Below are positions 38,373 through 47,594 of a DNA stretch of 56,714 nucleotides, one piece after another. The notes beneath the pieces are model-generated. The model was given only the letters and a program-made list of their open reading frames with translations, did not search any database and was not told where the DNA came from. The DNA comes from Luteimonas padinae (GTDB lineage Bacteria; Pseudomonadota; Gammaproteobacteria; Xanthomonadales; Xanthomonadaceae): positions 1 through 56,714 of the forward strand of contig NZ_BMZT01000010.1 of the NCBI RefSeq assembly GCF_014652935.1, in the 5' to 3' direction. Each line of letters begins with the position of its first letter. The stretch's first letter is position 1. The position numbers and the translations under genes were made by a program.

Positions 38373-39008
38373 ATGTCGAAGATCGGTTTGATCTCATCAA
38401 TACTGTTTATCGCGAGCGCCGCCTACTCGGGTCTCGCCATCGCTGCAACGGAAACCCTCTCGGCCTATTCAAGGCAGGGAAGTACGTATGGAGACAGTAC
38501 TGCTACTACCGCCCCGGTGACTGTCAAGTGCACTCTTGCCACAGGCGCATCCAGTGGGAGCACGGCGGCGTGCTATGTCAGGGCGCCCGGCTATCAGGGC
38601 ACACTTGCCGTTGGGCAAGCAATCGGAACCACAGGGCCTGGGGCTGTTCAGTTGACATGTAGTGGCACTTATCCTGCTCGAGGGCGACTCTCGTGTGAAG
38701 CTGTTGTTGATGATTCGGCTTGCGATGGTGATCAAGCACTCTCTGCTTACTCGAGCCGTGGCAGCACTTACGGAGAGAATGCCCCGGTTTTCTCGATAGC
38801 CATGGTCGAGTGCACTAGGGCGAGCGGTGCGTCGAGTGGCAGTACCGCGCGTTGCTACATCAAGGCTCCCGGATATCAAGGGACCCTCAATGTTGGTCAG
38901 ATGATGGGTACGAACGGCGCTGGGACGGTTCAGCTGACCTGTTCAGGCACTTATCCGGCGACTGGGACGCTGTCCTGCGGGGCTCGTGTCACGCAGACTT
39001 GCCCATGA
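38373..39008 (+). CDS. Orphan exported protein with two internal repeats
   Basis: This 211-residue protein has a signal peptide (MSKIGLISSILFIASAAYSG, cleavage near AIA-AT) and two tandem modules of about 80 residues. Each starts LSAYS-RGSTYG, contains ASSGSTA-CY, APGYQGTL and GTVQLTCSGTYPA or its equivalent, and ends LSC. Each module has four cysteines in matching places, suggesting a disulfide-bonded beta-rich fold in the periplasm or outside. A C-terminal TQTCP follows. No family was recognised. Strong ribosome binding site AAGGAGG upstream of ATG 38373. GC is lower than its neighbours, and it has its own terminator, which marks it as an accessory gene inserted between pilQ and moxR. Confidence 0.8.
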   Translation: MSKIGLISSILFIASAAYSGLAIAATETLSAYSRQGSTYGDSTATTAPVTVKCTLATGASSGSTAACYVRAPGYQGTLAVGQAIGTTGPGAVQLTCSGTYPARGRLSCEAVVDDSACDGDQALSAYSSRGSTYGENAPVFSIAMVECTRASGASSGSTARCYIKAPGYQGTLNVGQMMGTNGAGTVQLTCSGTYPATGTLSCGARVTQTCP

Positions 39009-39041
39009 TCGGGCTGGGTGCTAATGGAAAGTAAATTAGCG

Positions 39042-39070
39042 GATGGGGCCCTTGGGCCCCATCTTCGTTT
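39042..39070 (+). terminator. Intrinsic terminator after the orphan exported gene
   Basis: GATGGGGCCC and GGGCCCCATC form a perfect stem with a TT loop, followed by TTCGTTT. Confidence 0.85.
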
Positions 39071-39172
39071 CCGTTCCCTCGCCGCCACGTTGCCGGGCGC
39101 CGGGCTTGAACCAATGCAGCCCGATCAGGTCAAACTGGTTCCGGCGCAGCGCGCGCCGCCAACAGGCACGCC

Positions 39173-40165
39173 ATGGACATCCCGATTGACGAGAGCAGCC
39201 GCTTGCATGGCCTGTTCACCGGCCTGCGCGACGCGCTCGCCGCCGAGATCATCGGCCAGTCGGCCCTGGTCGAGCGCCTGCTGGTGGCGCTGCTTGCCGA
39301 CGGCCACCTGCTGGTCGAAGGCGCGCCGGGCCTGGCCAAGACCAGCGCGATCCGCGCGCTGGCCGCACGCGTCGAGGCCGACTTCGCGCGCCTGCAGTTC
39401 ACGCCGGACCTGCTGCCGGCCGACCTGACCGGCACCGAGGTCTGGCGCCCGCAGGACGGGCGATTCGAGTTCCTGCCGGGCCCCGTCTTCCATTCGCTGC
39501 TGCTGGCCGACGAGGTCAACCGCGCGCCGGCCAAGGTGCAGTCGGCGTTGCTGGAGGCGATGGGCGAGCGCCAGGTCACCGTCGGCCGCCAGACCTATGC
39601 ACTGCCTGCGCTGTTCCTGGTGATGGCGACGCAGAATCCGATCGAGCAGGAGGGCACGTTCCCGCTGCCCGAAGCCCAGCTCGACCGCTTCCTGATGCAC
39701 GTGCGGATCGGCTATCCTGAGGCCGACGCGGAAACAGCCATCCTGCGCCTGGCCCGGGAGCGCGCGATCGCGGCGCTCGAGGCTCCGTCTGTCCCCGCGC
39801 AGCGGATCCCCCAGGCCGACGTGATGGCGGCGCGCTCGGCGGTGCTGGCGCTGCACATGGCCCCGGCGGTGGAACGCTACCTGGTGGCGATCGTGCTTGC
39901 CTCGCGGGATGCGGGTCGCTACGACGAGGCGCTCGGACGCCGCATCGCCTGGGGCGCGAGCCCGCGCGGGTCGATCGCGCTGGAACGCTGCGCGCGGGCG
40001 CATGCCTGGCTGGCGGGCCGGGATTTTGTGACGCCCGACGACGTGCGCGCGATGGCGCCCGACGTGCTCCGCCATCGCGTGTTGCCGAGCTACGAGGCGA
40101 CCGCCGAGGGCTGGGACGGCGAGCGCCTGGTGCAGGCCCTGCTGGAGCAGGTGCCGCTGCCGTGA
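39173..40165 (+). CDS. MoxR-type AAA+ ATPase
   Basis: This 330-residue cytosolic ATPase has Walker A GAPGLAKTS (about residue 50), Walker B LLLADEVNRAPAKVQSALLEAM, sensor 1 MATQNPIEQEGTFPLPEAQLDRF and a C-terminal lid, all typical of MoxR/RavA relatives. MoxR proteins act with vWA-domain partners as chaperone-like remodelers; the following genes encode exactly such partners. It is first of a six-gene unit and overlaps the DUF58 gene by four bases. Its direct substrate is unknown. Confidence 0.95.
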   Translation: MDIPIDESSRLHGLFTGLRDALAAEIIGQSALVERLLVALLADGHLLVEGAPGLAKTSAIRALAARVEADFARLQFTPDLLPADLTGTEVWRPQDGRFEFLPGPVFHSLLLADEVNRAPAKVQSALLEAMGERQVTVGRQTYALPALFLVMATQNPIEQEGTFPLPEAQLDRFLMHVRIGYPEADAETAILRLARERAIAALEAPSVPAQRIPQADVMAARSAVLALHMAPAVERYLVAIVLASRDAGRYDEALGRRIAWGASPRGSIALERCARAHAWLAGRDFVTPDDVRAMAPDVLRHRVLPSYEATAEGWDGERLVQALLEQVPLP

Positions 40166-41187
40166 CCCGTGCGGGCCTGCCACGCGCGTTGGGTGCGCGA
40201 CTGCAGCGTCCCGGCGCCGCGGCCGCGCTGGCCGCGCGCGGCACCGGAGTCGCCGGGCCGTCGGAAGACGGGCGTGGTGGCCACTCCGAAGGCGTCGCGC
40301 CGACGCTCGCCGAATTGATCGCGCTCCGTGGCCTCGCGCACGCGCGAGGCGGCGTGCGTCGCGGTGCATCGGGGGTGCGCGCGCAGGCTCCCTCGATGCT
40401 GCGCGGCCGCGGCATGGAGTACGCCGAGTCGCGCGGCTACGCGATCGGCGACGACGCCCGCCACATCGACTGGCGCGTGACCGCGCGCACCGGCAAGCCG
40501 CACACCAAGCTGTTCCAGGCCGAACGCGAGCGCACCACGCTCCTGGTCTGCGACACCGCGCCGGCGCTCTATTTCGGCACGCGGGTCCGGTTCAAATCGG
40601 TGCAGGCCGCGCGCGCCGGCGCGGTCGCGGCCTGGCGTGCGGTGGCCGAGGGCGACCGCATCGCCGCCCTGCGCGGCAGCCGCGCGGCGCCACCGGTGCC
40701 GGCGGCGTCCGGCGCCCGCGGCGCGCTGCGCGTGCTCGACGCCCTGGCGCAGTGGTATGCGCGCCCCGTGGACGACGACGCCGGGCTCGAGGCCGCGCTC
40801 GGTCAGGCGCGGCGCCTGCTGCGGCCCGGATCACGGCTGCTGGTGCTGGCCGATCCGGCGAGCGTGGCGGCCATTCCCGACGAGCGCTGGCCGGCGCTGG
40901 CCGCCCACCACCAGGTGGACGTGCTGCTGCTGACCGATCCGCTGGAGACCGAGCCGCCCAGCGGACTTTTCGGCTTCGCTCCCGCCGCGCCTGGCGGCGA
41001 CATCGCGCGCCGTGTCGACCTCGACCTCGCCGACCCGGCCCAGCGCAGGCGCTGGCAGGAGGCGTTCGCCAACCAGGTGTCGACGACCATCAGTGCGCTG
41101 GCCGCCCGCGGCGTGCGGGCGATCGCGCTGCCCTGCAACGCGCCGAGCGATGCCTGGCTTGCCGCACCGGGTGCGGGACGGCGCTGA
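40162..41187 (+). CDS. DUF58 domain protein
   Basis: This 341-residue protein contains the DUF58 signature (GYAIGDDARHIDWRVTARTG, then KLFQAERERTTLLVCD), a domain related to vWA folds and nearly always next to moxR. A GTG start overlaps the moxR stop. The first 60 residues are low-complexity, so the true start could be later. No membrane helix is evident, unlike longer DUF58 proteins. Role inferred from context: adaptor or partner of the MoxR ATPase. Confidence 0.92.
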   Translation: MTRAGLPRALGARLQRPGAAAALAARGTGVAGPSEDGRGGHSEGVAPTLAELIALRGLAHARGGVRRGASGVRAQAPSMLRGRGMEYAESRGYAIGDDARHIDWRVTARTGKPHTKLFQAERERTTLLVCDTAPALYFGTRVRFKSVQAARAGAVAAWRAVAEGDRIAALRGSRAAPPVPAASGARGALRVLDALAQWYARPVDDDAGLEAALGQARRLLRPGSRLLVLADPASVAAIPDERWPALAAHHQVDVLLLTDPLETEPPSGLFGFAPAAPGGDIARRVDLDLADPAQRRRWQEAFANQVSTTISALAARGVRAIALPCNAPSDAWLAAPGAGRR

Positions 41188-41636
41188 TGGTCGACGGCCT
41201 CGTCCTGCGCGATCTCCACCTGTCCACGGCGCCGTCGTGGTGGCCGCCGGCGCCGGGATGGTGGCTGGTGGCCGGCGCGCTGCTGGCGCTGGCCTTCGGG
41301 GTGCTGGGCTGGCGGCTGCAGCGTCTGCGCCGCCGCCGTCGCCTGCTGGCGCTGTTCGATGCGGAAACCTCGGGCACCGATGCCAACGAGGTCGTCGCCG
41401 CGATCTCGTCGCTGCTGCGCCGTGCGGGACGCCGCATCCATCCGGATGCCGATCATCTCGCGGGCCAGGACTGGCTCGCCTTCCTCGACCAGGGGCGCGA
41501 GGTGCGCCGCTTCGACGGCGCCCGCGGCGCGCTGCTGCTGGAAGGCGCCTACCGCCCTGGCCTCGACCTGGACGACGTCGCCGACCTGCGCGCCGCGGCG
41601 CGCGAGCGCTTCATCGAGTGGATGGCCAGGCGCTGA
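41187..41636 (+). CDS. DUF4381 family membrane protein
   Basis: This 149-residue protein has one N-terminal membrane helix (WWLVAGALLALAFGVLGW), then an Arg-rich stop-transfer and a cytoplasmic helical domain (EVVAAISSLLRRAGRRI, GQDWLAFLD). This size and place between DUF58 and vWA genes are typical of DUF4381 proteins. The ATG shares one base with the preceding stop, and its own stop shares one base with the next start, so it is tightly coupled in the operon. Confidence 0.88.
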   Translation: MVDGLVLRDLHLSTAPSWWPPAPGWWLVAGALLALAFGVLGWRLQRLRRRRRLLALFDAETSGTDANEVVAAISSLLRRAGRRIHPDADHLAGQDWLAFLDQGREVRRFDGARGALLLEGAYRPGLDLDDVADLRAAARERFIEWMARR

Positions 41637-42655
41637 TGGACCTGCCCGCCGCATTCGGACCGTTCGCGGGTTTCGCCTGGCCCTGGCTGCTGCTGGCGCT
41701 GCCGCTGCCCTGGCTGCTGGCGGCCGTGCTGCCGCCGGTGCGCACGGGGGGGGCCGCGCTGCGCGTCCCGTGGTCGGCAGAACGCCTGGCCGAACTTGCG
41801 GCGGGGGCGGATGCAGGACCGCGCGTGCGCGCGCCGGGCACGCCCTGGCTGGCCTGGCTCGGCTGGGCGCTGCTGTGCCTCGCGGCCGCGCGCCCGATGG
41901 CCTGGGGCGAGGCCGTGCAGCCGCCGCAGGTCGCGCGTGAGCTGATGCTCGCCGTCGACCTCTCGGCCAGCATGGGCGAGCGCGACATGCTGGTGGGCGA
42001 CGAGGTGGTGGACCGGCTGGCCGCGGCCAAGGCCGTGATCGCCGACTTCCTCGATCGCCGCGAAGGCGACCGCGTCGGCCTGCTGGTGTTCGGCCGTGGC
42101 GCCTACGTGCTGGCGCCGGCGACCGCCGACCTCGCGACCGTGCGCGAGCAGCTGATGGCCACCCAGGTCGCGCTGGCCGGGCGCGAGACCGCCATCGGCG
42201 ACGCCATCGGGCTGGGCGTGAAGCGGCTGCAGGCCCAGCGCGGCGGCGAGCGCGTGCTGGTGCTGCTCACCGACGGCGTCAATACCGCCGGCGTGCTGGA
42301 TCCGATGAAGGCCGCCGACATCGCCCGCGACTCCGGCGTGCGCATCCACACCATCGCGTTCGGCGGCGACGGCGAGGAGCTGTCGGTGTTCGGCTTCCGG
42401 CTGCCCTCGGGCGGCAGCGAGATCGACGAGGCCGCGCTGGCGCGCATCGCCGATACGACCGGCGGACGCAGCTTCCGCGCCCGCGACACCGCGAGCCTCG
42501 CGGAGATCTACGGCGAGATCGACCGCATCGAGCCCGTGGAGACGCGCGGCGAGGCCGTTCGCCCGCGCCTGGAGCGCTACCACTGGCCGCTGGGCCTGGC
42601 GCTGGCCTGCGGCCTGATGGCGGCCGGGCTTGCGTGGCGGAGGCGCGGACGATGA
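41636..42655 (+). CDS. vWA domain membrane protein (BatA-like)
   Basis: This 339-residue protein has membrane helices at the N-terminus (WPWLLLALPLPWLLAAVL and WLAWLGWALLCLAA) and at the C-terminus (LGLALACGLMAAGLAW). Between them lies a vWA domain with an intact MIDAS: DLSASMGERD, then GRETAIGDAIGLGVKRL, and LVLLTDGVNTAG. BatA-type proteins bind a metal and probably a partner protein on the periplasmic side or membrane surface. One-base overlap with the previous gene and four with the next. Confidence 0.93.
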   Translation: MDLPAAFGPFAGFAWPWLLLALPLPWLLAAVLPPVRTGGAALRVPWSAERLAELAAGADAGPRVRAPGTPWLAWLGWALLCLAAARPMAWGEAVQPPQVARELMLAVDLSASMGERDMLVGDEVVDRLAAAKAVIADFLDRREGDRVGLLVFGRGAYVLAPATADLATVREQLMATQVALAGRETAIGDAIGLGVKRLQAQRGGERVLVLLTDGVNTAGVLDPMKAADIARDSGVRIHTIAFGGDGEELSVFGFRLPSGGSEIDEAALARIADTTGGRSFRARDTASLAEIYGEIDRIEPVETRGEAVRPRLERYHWPLGLALACGLMAAGLAWRRRGR

Positions 42656-44445
42656 CGCTGCCGTTCGGCGAGCTGCAGTTCCTCCGTCCGGCCTGGCTGC
42701 TGGCGCTCGCGCTGCTGCCGGTGATCGCGCTGGCGTGGCGCCGGCGTGCGCGCGACCGCAGCGGCTGGCGTTCGGCGGTGGACCCGCACCTGCTGCCGCA
42801 CCTGCTCGAGCGTGGGGGCGGCGCACGGCGCGGCGCGTTCGCGGGCATCGCCGTGCTGGCCGGCCTGGGCCTCGCGATCGTCGCGCTGGCCGGACCGGCC
42901 TGGCGCACGGTGCCGCAGCCGCTGCAGGCGGGTGGTGGCGCGCTGGTGCTGGCGCTCGACCTGTCCAGCAGCACGCTCGCCAACGACCTGCAGCCGTCGC
43001 GACTGGCACAGGCGCGGGCACGCCTGGACGCGCTGCTGCGCGTGCACGCCGGCGACGTGGCGCTGGTGGCCTATGCCGACGATGCCCACGTGGTGTCGCC
43101 GCTGACGCCCGATCCGGCCAACGTGGCGGTGTTCCTGGAGGCGCTGTCGCCCGACGTCATGCCCGTCGATGGCCAGCGTCCGGATCGCGCCATCGACCTC
43201 GCCGCCGACCTGCTGCGGCAGGCCGGCCACGCGCGCGGCGGGATCCTGCTGCTGGCGCCCGCCGCCGACGCCTCCGCGGTGCGGGCGGCGGGGCGCGCCG
43301 CGGGGCGGGGCTACACCGTGTCGGTGCTCGCCATGGGTACGGCGGCGGGCGCCGGCTACCGCGGGCGTGACGGTGAAATCCACCGCAGCACGCTTGATGC
43401 GGAGTCGCTGCGCGCGCTGGCGGCCGCCGGCGGCGGGCGCGTGCACGGCTGGGACGAGGCGCCGGCGCAGGTCCTGGCCGGCCTGGAGGCGGCCGGCGGC
43501 GCGGGTGGCGGCTCCGTGGCGGGCGCGGGCCGGGTGCGCGAGGACGGCGGCTACTGGCTGTTGCCGCTGGCGATGCTGCTCCTGCTGCCGGCGTTCCGGC
43601 GCGGCGGAGTACTGGCGGTGCTGGCGCTGTGCCTGGCGCTGCCGGTGCCACCCTCGCTCGCGGCGGACGACATCGACGCGCCCGCCGCCACCGCCTGGCG
43701 ACGGGCCGACCAGACCGCCCATGCCCGCAGCGCCGAGGCCGAGGCCGCGTACCGGCGCGGTGATTTCGCCGCGGCCGCGCGCGGCTTCGCCGGGCTGCCC
43801 GGCGCCGATGCCGCCTACAACCGCGGCAATGCGCTGGCCCGCGCCGGCCGCTACGAGGAGGCGATCGCCGCCTACGACGACGCCCTTGGCCAGTCGCCGG
43901 GAATGCCCGATGCCCTCGCCAACCGGGCCGCGGTGGAGGCCGCGATGCGGCGCGAGCCGCCGCCGGGCGGTGGCCGCGGCGGCGACAGTGCCCCCGATGC
44001 GGGCGAGGGTGGCCGCGGCGACGGCCGAGATGCCGGCGATCGCGGCGACGATGGCCACGCCGCCCCTGACGACGATCCGGGCAAGGAGCCCGACGGCGAC
44101 GCATCCGGTCCGCAGCCGCCCCCGCGCCCGGACACCGGCGCCGAAGGCACGCCGCCGCAGGCCGGCGAAGCGGAGCCGGACGCCGAAGCCCGCGCCCGCC
44201 AGCAGGCGGCCGATGCCGCCCAGCGCGAGGTCATGCAGCGCGCGCTCGACGCCGCCGAAGCCGAGGGTCAGGGTGCCGGAGGCGACGACGCGCGGAACGT
44301 CGCCGGCCAGAGCGAGTCGACCGCCGCCGCCGAGCGCGAGCAGGCCAACGCCGCATGGCTGCGGCGCGTCCCCGACGATCCGGGGGCGCTGCTGCGCGCG
44401 CGCTTCCGCAACGAACACCTGCGCCGCCGCGCAGGGGAGCGCTGA
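42652..44445 (+). CDS. vWA-TPR protein (BatB/BatC-like fusion)
   Basis: This 597-residue protein combines N-terminal membrane helices (WLLALALLPVIALAW; GIAVLAGLGLAIVALAG), a vWA domain (MIDAS DLSSSTLANDL, YADDAHVVSPLTPD), two further hydrophobic helices near residues 305-340, a TPR region (AYNRGNALARAGRYEEAIAAYDDAL) and a long acidic Gly/Asp/Pro-rich linker. It ends in an Arg-rich helix (LLRARFRNEHLRRRAGER). BatB and BatC are separate in Bacteroides and often fused in gammaproteobacteria. The ATG at 42652 overlaps the previous stop by four bases. Confidence 0.9.
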   Translation: MTLPFGELQFLRPAWLLALALLPVIALAWRRRARDRSGWRSAVDPHLLPHLLERGGGARRGAFAGIAVLAGLGLAIVALAGPAWRTVPQPLQAGGGALVLALDLSSSTLANDLQPSRLAQARARLDALLRVHAGDVALVAYADDAHVVSPLTPDPANVAVFLEALSPDVMPVDGQRPDRAIDLAADLLRQAGHARGGILLLAPAADASAVRAAGRAAGRGYTVSVLAMGTAAGAGYRGRDGEIHRSTLDAESLRALAAAGGGRVHGWDEAPAQVLAGLEAAGGAGGGSVAGAGRVREDGGYWLLPLAMLLLLPAFRRGGVLAVLALCLALPVPPSLAADDIDAPAATAWRRADQTAHARSAEAEAAYRRGDFAAAARGFAGLPGADAAYNRGNALARAGRYEEAIAAYDDALGQSPGMPDALANRAAVEAAMRREPPPGGGRGGDSAPDAGEGGRGDGRDAGDRGDDGHAAPDDDPGKEPDGDASGPQPPPRPDTGAEGTPPQAGEAEPDAEARARQQAADAAQREVMQRALDAAEAEGQGAGGDDARNVAGQSESTAAAEREQANAAWLRRVPDDPGALLRARFRNEHLRRRAGER

Positions 44446-44448
44446 TCC

Positions 44449-46140
44449 ATGCCGAACCCGTCCGCCACGTCCCGCGGCATCGTTCACTGGCTGCTCGCCC
44501 TGGTGCTGGTCCTTGCGCCGCAGCTGGCGGCGGCCGAGGTCCGCGCCTGGCTCGATCGCGACCGTATCGAGCTTGGCGAGACCGTCACGCTCAATATCGA
44601 GACCGACGGCGGCGGCCGGCCCGACTACGGCCCGCTGGACCAGGACTTCCGGATCGAACAGCGCAGCAGCCGCCAGTCCTTCGAGACGCGCAACGGGCAG
44701 CCGGTGACGCGCACGCTGTACGCGGTGGCGCTGCAGCCTGCGCGCGAGGGCCGCCTGGCGATTCCCGCGCTGCGCGTGGGCAGTGAACGCACGGTGCCGG
44801 TGACGCTGACCGTGGTTCCCGCCAGCGTCGCGCAGGCGCGTGCGCGCGGGCCCGCCTTCATCGAGGCCGAAGTCGACGATCCGTCGCCCTACGTCCAGCA
44901 GGCGGTCGGCCTGCGACTCAGGCTGTACTACTCGGTGCAACTGCTTTCCGGCCAGCTCGACCAGCCCGCGGTGGATGGCGTGGGCCTGCAGCGTGCCGGC
45001 AGCGACCTGCAGTACACGCGTGAAGTGGGCGGGCGCCGGTTCCAGGTGGTGGAGCGGCGCTACCTGCTGATCCCCGAGCGCAGCGGCCGGATCACGCTGC
45101 CGGCCGCCACCTTCCGCGGCCGCGGCGTCGGCGGCTGGCTCGACGACCTGTTCGGCGATGGCCAGCGCGCGCTGTCGGCCGACGGGCCGGCGCTTGCGCT
45201 CGACGTGCAGCCGGTGCCCGACGGCGCGCCGCGTCCGTGGCTGCCGCTGCACGGGCTGCAGCTGCGCTGGCTGCAGACACCGGATGCCACGCGCGCCGGC
45301 GATGCGTTCACCGTGGAGCTCGAGCTGGTCGCCGACGGGGCCACGGCGGCACAGCTGGAACCCCCGATGCTGGTGGCCGACGCGGGCGCGCAGGTCTTCC
45401 CCGAGCCCGCGCAGCACGATGAAACCATCGAGGACGGGCGCCCGCGCGTGCGCATGGTGCGCCGGTTCTCGGTCCTGCCCGCGCGTGCGGGCCCGCTGCG
45501 CATCGAGGCGCCGACGATGGCGTGGTGGGACGTCGGCGCCGACCGCGCGCGGACGGCGACCGTGGCGCCGCTCGAACTCGACGTGGCCGCCGCGGCGGGC
45601 GGCGGTGGCATGGAAGACGCGGGCGCGCTCCCCGGGAGTGATGCCGGGCCCTGGATACGCCTGCCGGGCGTGCAGGGGCCGGTCCACCGCTGGGCGCTGG
45701 CCACGGTGGTCTTCGCGCTGCTGTGGCTGGTCACCCTGGCCTGGGCGCTGCAGTGGCGCCAGCGGGGGCTCGCCGTCGCGACGGGGGCGGTTGCCGTGGC
45801 GCCGGCGCGACGACGCCCGGACGGCGCGGCCGCCTCCCGCAGCCACGGGCCCGCGCTGCGCAGGGCGCTCGACACCGGTGACCTCGGCGAAGTCGCGGAG
45901 GCGCTGTGCGCGCTGGCGACGCCCCCGGCCGCCGACCTCGACGCCCTGTCGGTCAGGCTCGCGCCGGGTCCGCAGCGCGAGGCCATCGCTGGGCTGCAGC
46001 GCGCGCGCTGGGGCCAGGACGGCGCCGGTGCGGCGCAGGCGCGGGCGGCCGTCCGCGCCGCCTTCGCGCGTGGTCCGGACTGGCTTGACGGCGGCGATGC
46101 CGGCGACGACGGGCTCCTGCCGCCGCACTATCCGCGCTGA
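44449..46140 (+). CDS. BatD family protein
   Basis: This 563-residue protein has a signal peptide (HWLLALVLVLAPQLAAA-EV) and a periplasmic region starting RAWLDRDRIELGETVTLNIE, with several Ig-like beta domains (for example RLRLYYSVQLLSGQLDQPAV, RYLLIPERSGRITLPAA). One membrane helix follows (WALATVVFALLWLVTLAWAL) and then a cytoplasmic tail. This architecture is that of BatD, named for aerotolerance in Bacteroides. It closes the moxR operon, three bases after the vWA-TPR gene. The precise function in Proteobacteria is unknown, with envelope stress proposed. Confidence 0.92.
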   Translation: MPNPSATSRGIVHWLLALVLVLAPQLAAAEVRAWLDRDRIELGETVTLNIETDGGGRPDYGPLDQDFRIEQRSSRQSFETRNGQPVTRTLYAVALQPAREGRLAIPALRVGSERTVPVTLTVVPASVAQARARGPAFIEAEVDDPSPYVQQAVGLRLRLYYSVQLLSGQLDQPAVDGVGLQRAGSDLQYTREVGGRRFQVVERRYLLIPERSGRITLPAATFRGRGVGGWLDDLFGDGQRALSADGPALALDVQPVPDGAPRPWLPLHGLQLRWLQTPDATRAGDAFTVELELVADGATAAQLEPPMLVADAGAQVFPEPAQHDETIEDGRPRVRMVRRFSVLPARAGPLRIEAPTMAWWDVGADRARTATVAPLELDVAAAAGGGGMEDAGALPGSDAGPWIRLPGVQGPVHRWALATVVFALLWLVTLAWALQWRQRGLAVATGAVAVAPARRRPDGAAASRSHGPALRRALDTGDLGEVAEALCALATPPAADLDALSVRLAPGPQREAIAGLQRARWGQDGAGAAQARAAVRAAFARGPDWLDGGDAGDDGLLPPHYPR

Positions 46141-46198
46141 GGGCGGCTGGTGCGGCTTTGCTAAGCTCCGCGGTCCACACCGTTCCGGGGAAGACCGC

Positions 46199-47533
46199 AT
46201 GACCGAGCCGACCGCGCCCGCCGGGCAGCGCATGCCGCTGCACTGGAAGATCGCCATCGGCTTCGTCGCCGGCCTCGTGCTCGGCCTGTTCGTGCACTAC
46301 GGGATCGGCCGCGACGCCGGCTGGGTGCAGGCCCTGACCCAGTACGCCACGCAGCCGTTTTCGACGCTGTTCCTCAGCCTGATCTTCATGATGATCGTGC
46401 CGCTGCTGTTCTCGGCGCTGGTGGTGGGCGTGTCGGAGATGGGTGACGTGCGCTCGCTCGGCCGCATCGGCTGGCGCACCCTGGTCGCGACCGTGGTGCT
46501 GTCGGGCATCGCGGTGCTGCTCGGCCTGGTGATGGTGAACGTGTTCAAGCCCGGCGTCGGCGTCGACCCGGTGCTGGCGCAGCAGCTGCTGGCCGAGGGC
46601 GCCGAGCGCACTGCGGCCATCGTCCGCGACAGCGGCGCGCAGCCCACCGGCATGCAGATGGTGCTCGACATCGTGCCGCAGAACGTGGTCGGCGCCGCCG
46701 CCAACAACGCCAACATCCTGGCGCTGATGTTCTTTGCGCTGATGTTCGGCGTCGGCATCGTGCTGAGCCCGGACACGGCGCCGATCCGCACGCTCCGCCG
46801 CGGCATCGAGGGCATCTTCGAGATCTCGATGACCCTGATCGGGCTGATCATCCGCCTGGCGCCGCTGGCGGTGTTCTGCTTCATGTTCAACCTCGCCGTG
46901 CTGTTCGGCTGGGACCTGCTGTTGCGGCTGGGCGCCTTCGTGCTGGTGGTGGTGGGCGCGCTGGCGCTGCACATGCTGGTGACGTACTCGCTGGCGCTGA
47001 AGTTCGTCGGCGGCTATTCGCCGGTGAAGTTCTTCAGGGGCGTGCAGGAGGCGATGCTGATGGCCTTCTCCACCGCGTCGAGCAACGCCACGCTGCCGAC
47101 CGCGCTGAAGGTGGCCGACCAGGACCTGCACCTGCCGAACAAGGTCTCGCGCTTCGTGCTGACCATCGGTGCCACCGCCAACCAGAACGGCACCGCGCTG
47201 TTCGAAGGCGTGACGGTGATCTTCCTGGCGCAGTTCTTCGGCGTGGATCTCACGCTCGGCCAGCAGTTCATGGTGATGCTGGTCTGCATCCTCGGCGGCA
47301 TCGGCACCGCCGGCGTGCCCTCGGGCTCGCTGCCTGTGGTGGCCCTGATCTGCGCGATGGTGGGCGTGCCGCCGGAGGGCATCGGCCTGATCCTGGGCGT
47401 GAACCACTTCCTCGACATGTGCCGGACCACGGTGAACGTGACCGGAGACCTCGGCATCGCGGCGATCGTGTCCAAGGGCGAGGTGGACGCGCCGGTGGAG
47501 CTGGCGGACGACAGCTCCGGAACGGCGGCCTGA
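46199..47533 (+). CDS. Dicarboxylate/amino acid:cation symporter (DAACS family)
   Basis: This 444-residue inner-membrane transporter of the GltP/DctA type has about eight membrane helices and two re-entrant hairpins. The serine-rich hairpin motif STASSNATLPTAL and the NQNGTALFEGV and GVPSGSLPVVALI segments are diagnostic, and NHFLDMCRTTVNVTGD holds the Asp and Arg that contact the substrate carboxylate. Likely substrates are glutamate/aspartate or C4-dicarboxylates; the exact one is not determinable here. ATG 46199 with GGGG six to nine bases upstream. It is probably transcribed alone. Confidence 0.95.
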   Translation: MTEPTAPAGQRMPLHWKIAIGFVAGLVLGLFVHYGIGRDAGWVQALTQYATQPFSTLFLSLIFMMIVPLLFSALVVGVSEMGDVRSLGRIGWRTLVATVVLSGIAVLLGLVMVNVFKPGVGVDPVLAQQLLAEGAERTAAIVRDSGAQPTGMQMVLDIVPQNVVGAAANNANILALMFFALMFGVGIVLSPDTAPIRTLRRGIEGIFEISMTLIGLIIRLAPLAVFCFMFNLAVLFGWDLLLRLGAFVLVVVGALALHMLVTYSLALKFVGGYSPVKFFRGVQEAMLMAFSTASSNATLPTALKVADQDLHLPNKVSRFVLTIGATANQNGTALFEGVTVIFLAQFFGVDLTLGQQFMVMLVCILGGIGTAGVPSGSLPVVALICAMVGVPPEGIGLILGVNHFLDMCRTTVNVTGDLGIAAIVSKGEVDAPVELADDSSGTAA

Positions 47534-47594
47534 ACCCGGCCGTCTTCCCTGCGGGAACCGGCCGGGCCCCTGCTGGAACCGGATCTTCCACGGT

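Noticed and set aside
42577..46257. A 1226-codon minus-strand frame over the Bat-type operon
   Set aside because: It is antisense to three genes with clear vWA, TPR and BatD motifs, and the translation is low-complexity His/Arg/Gly-rich.
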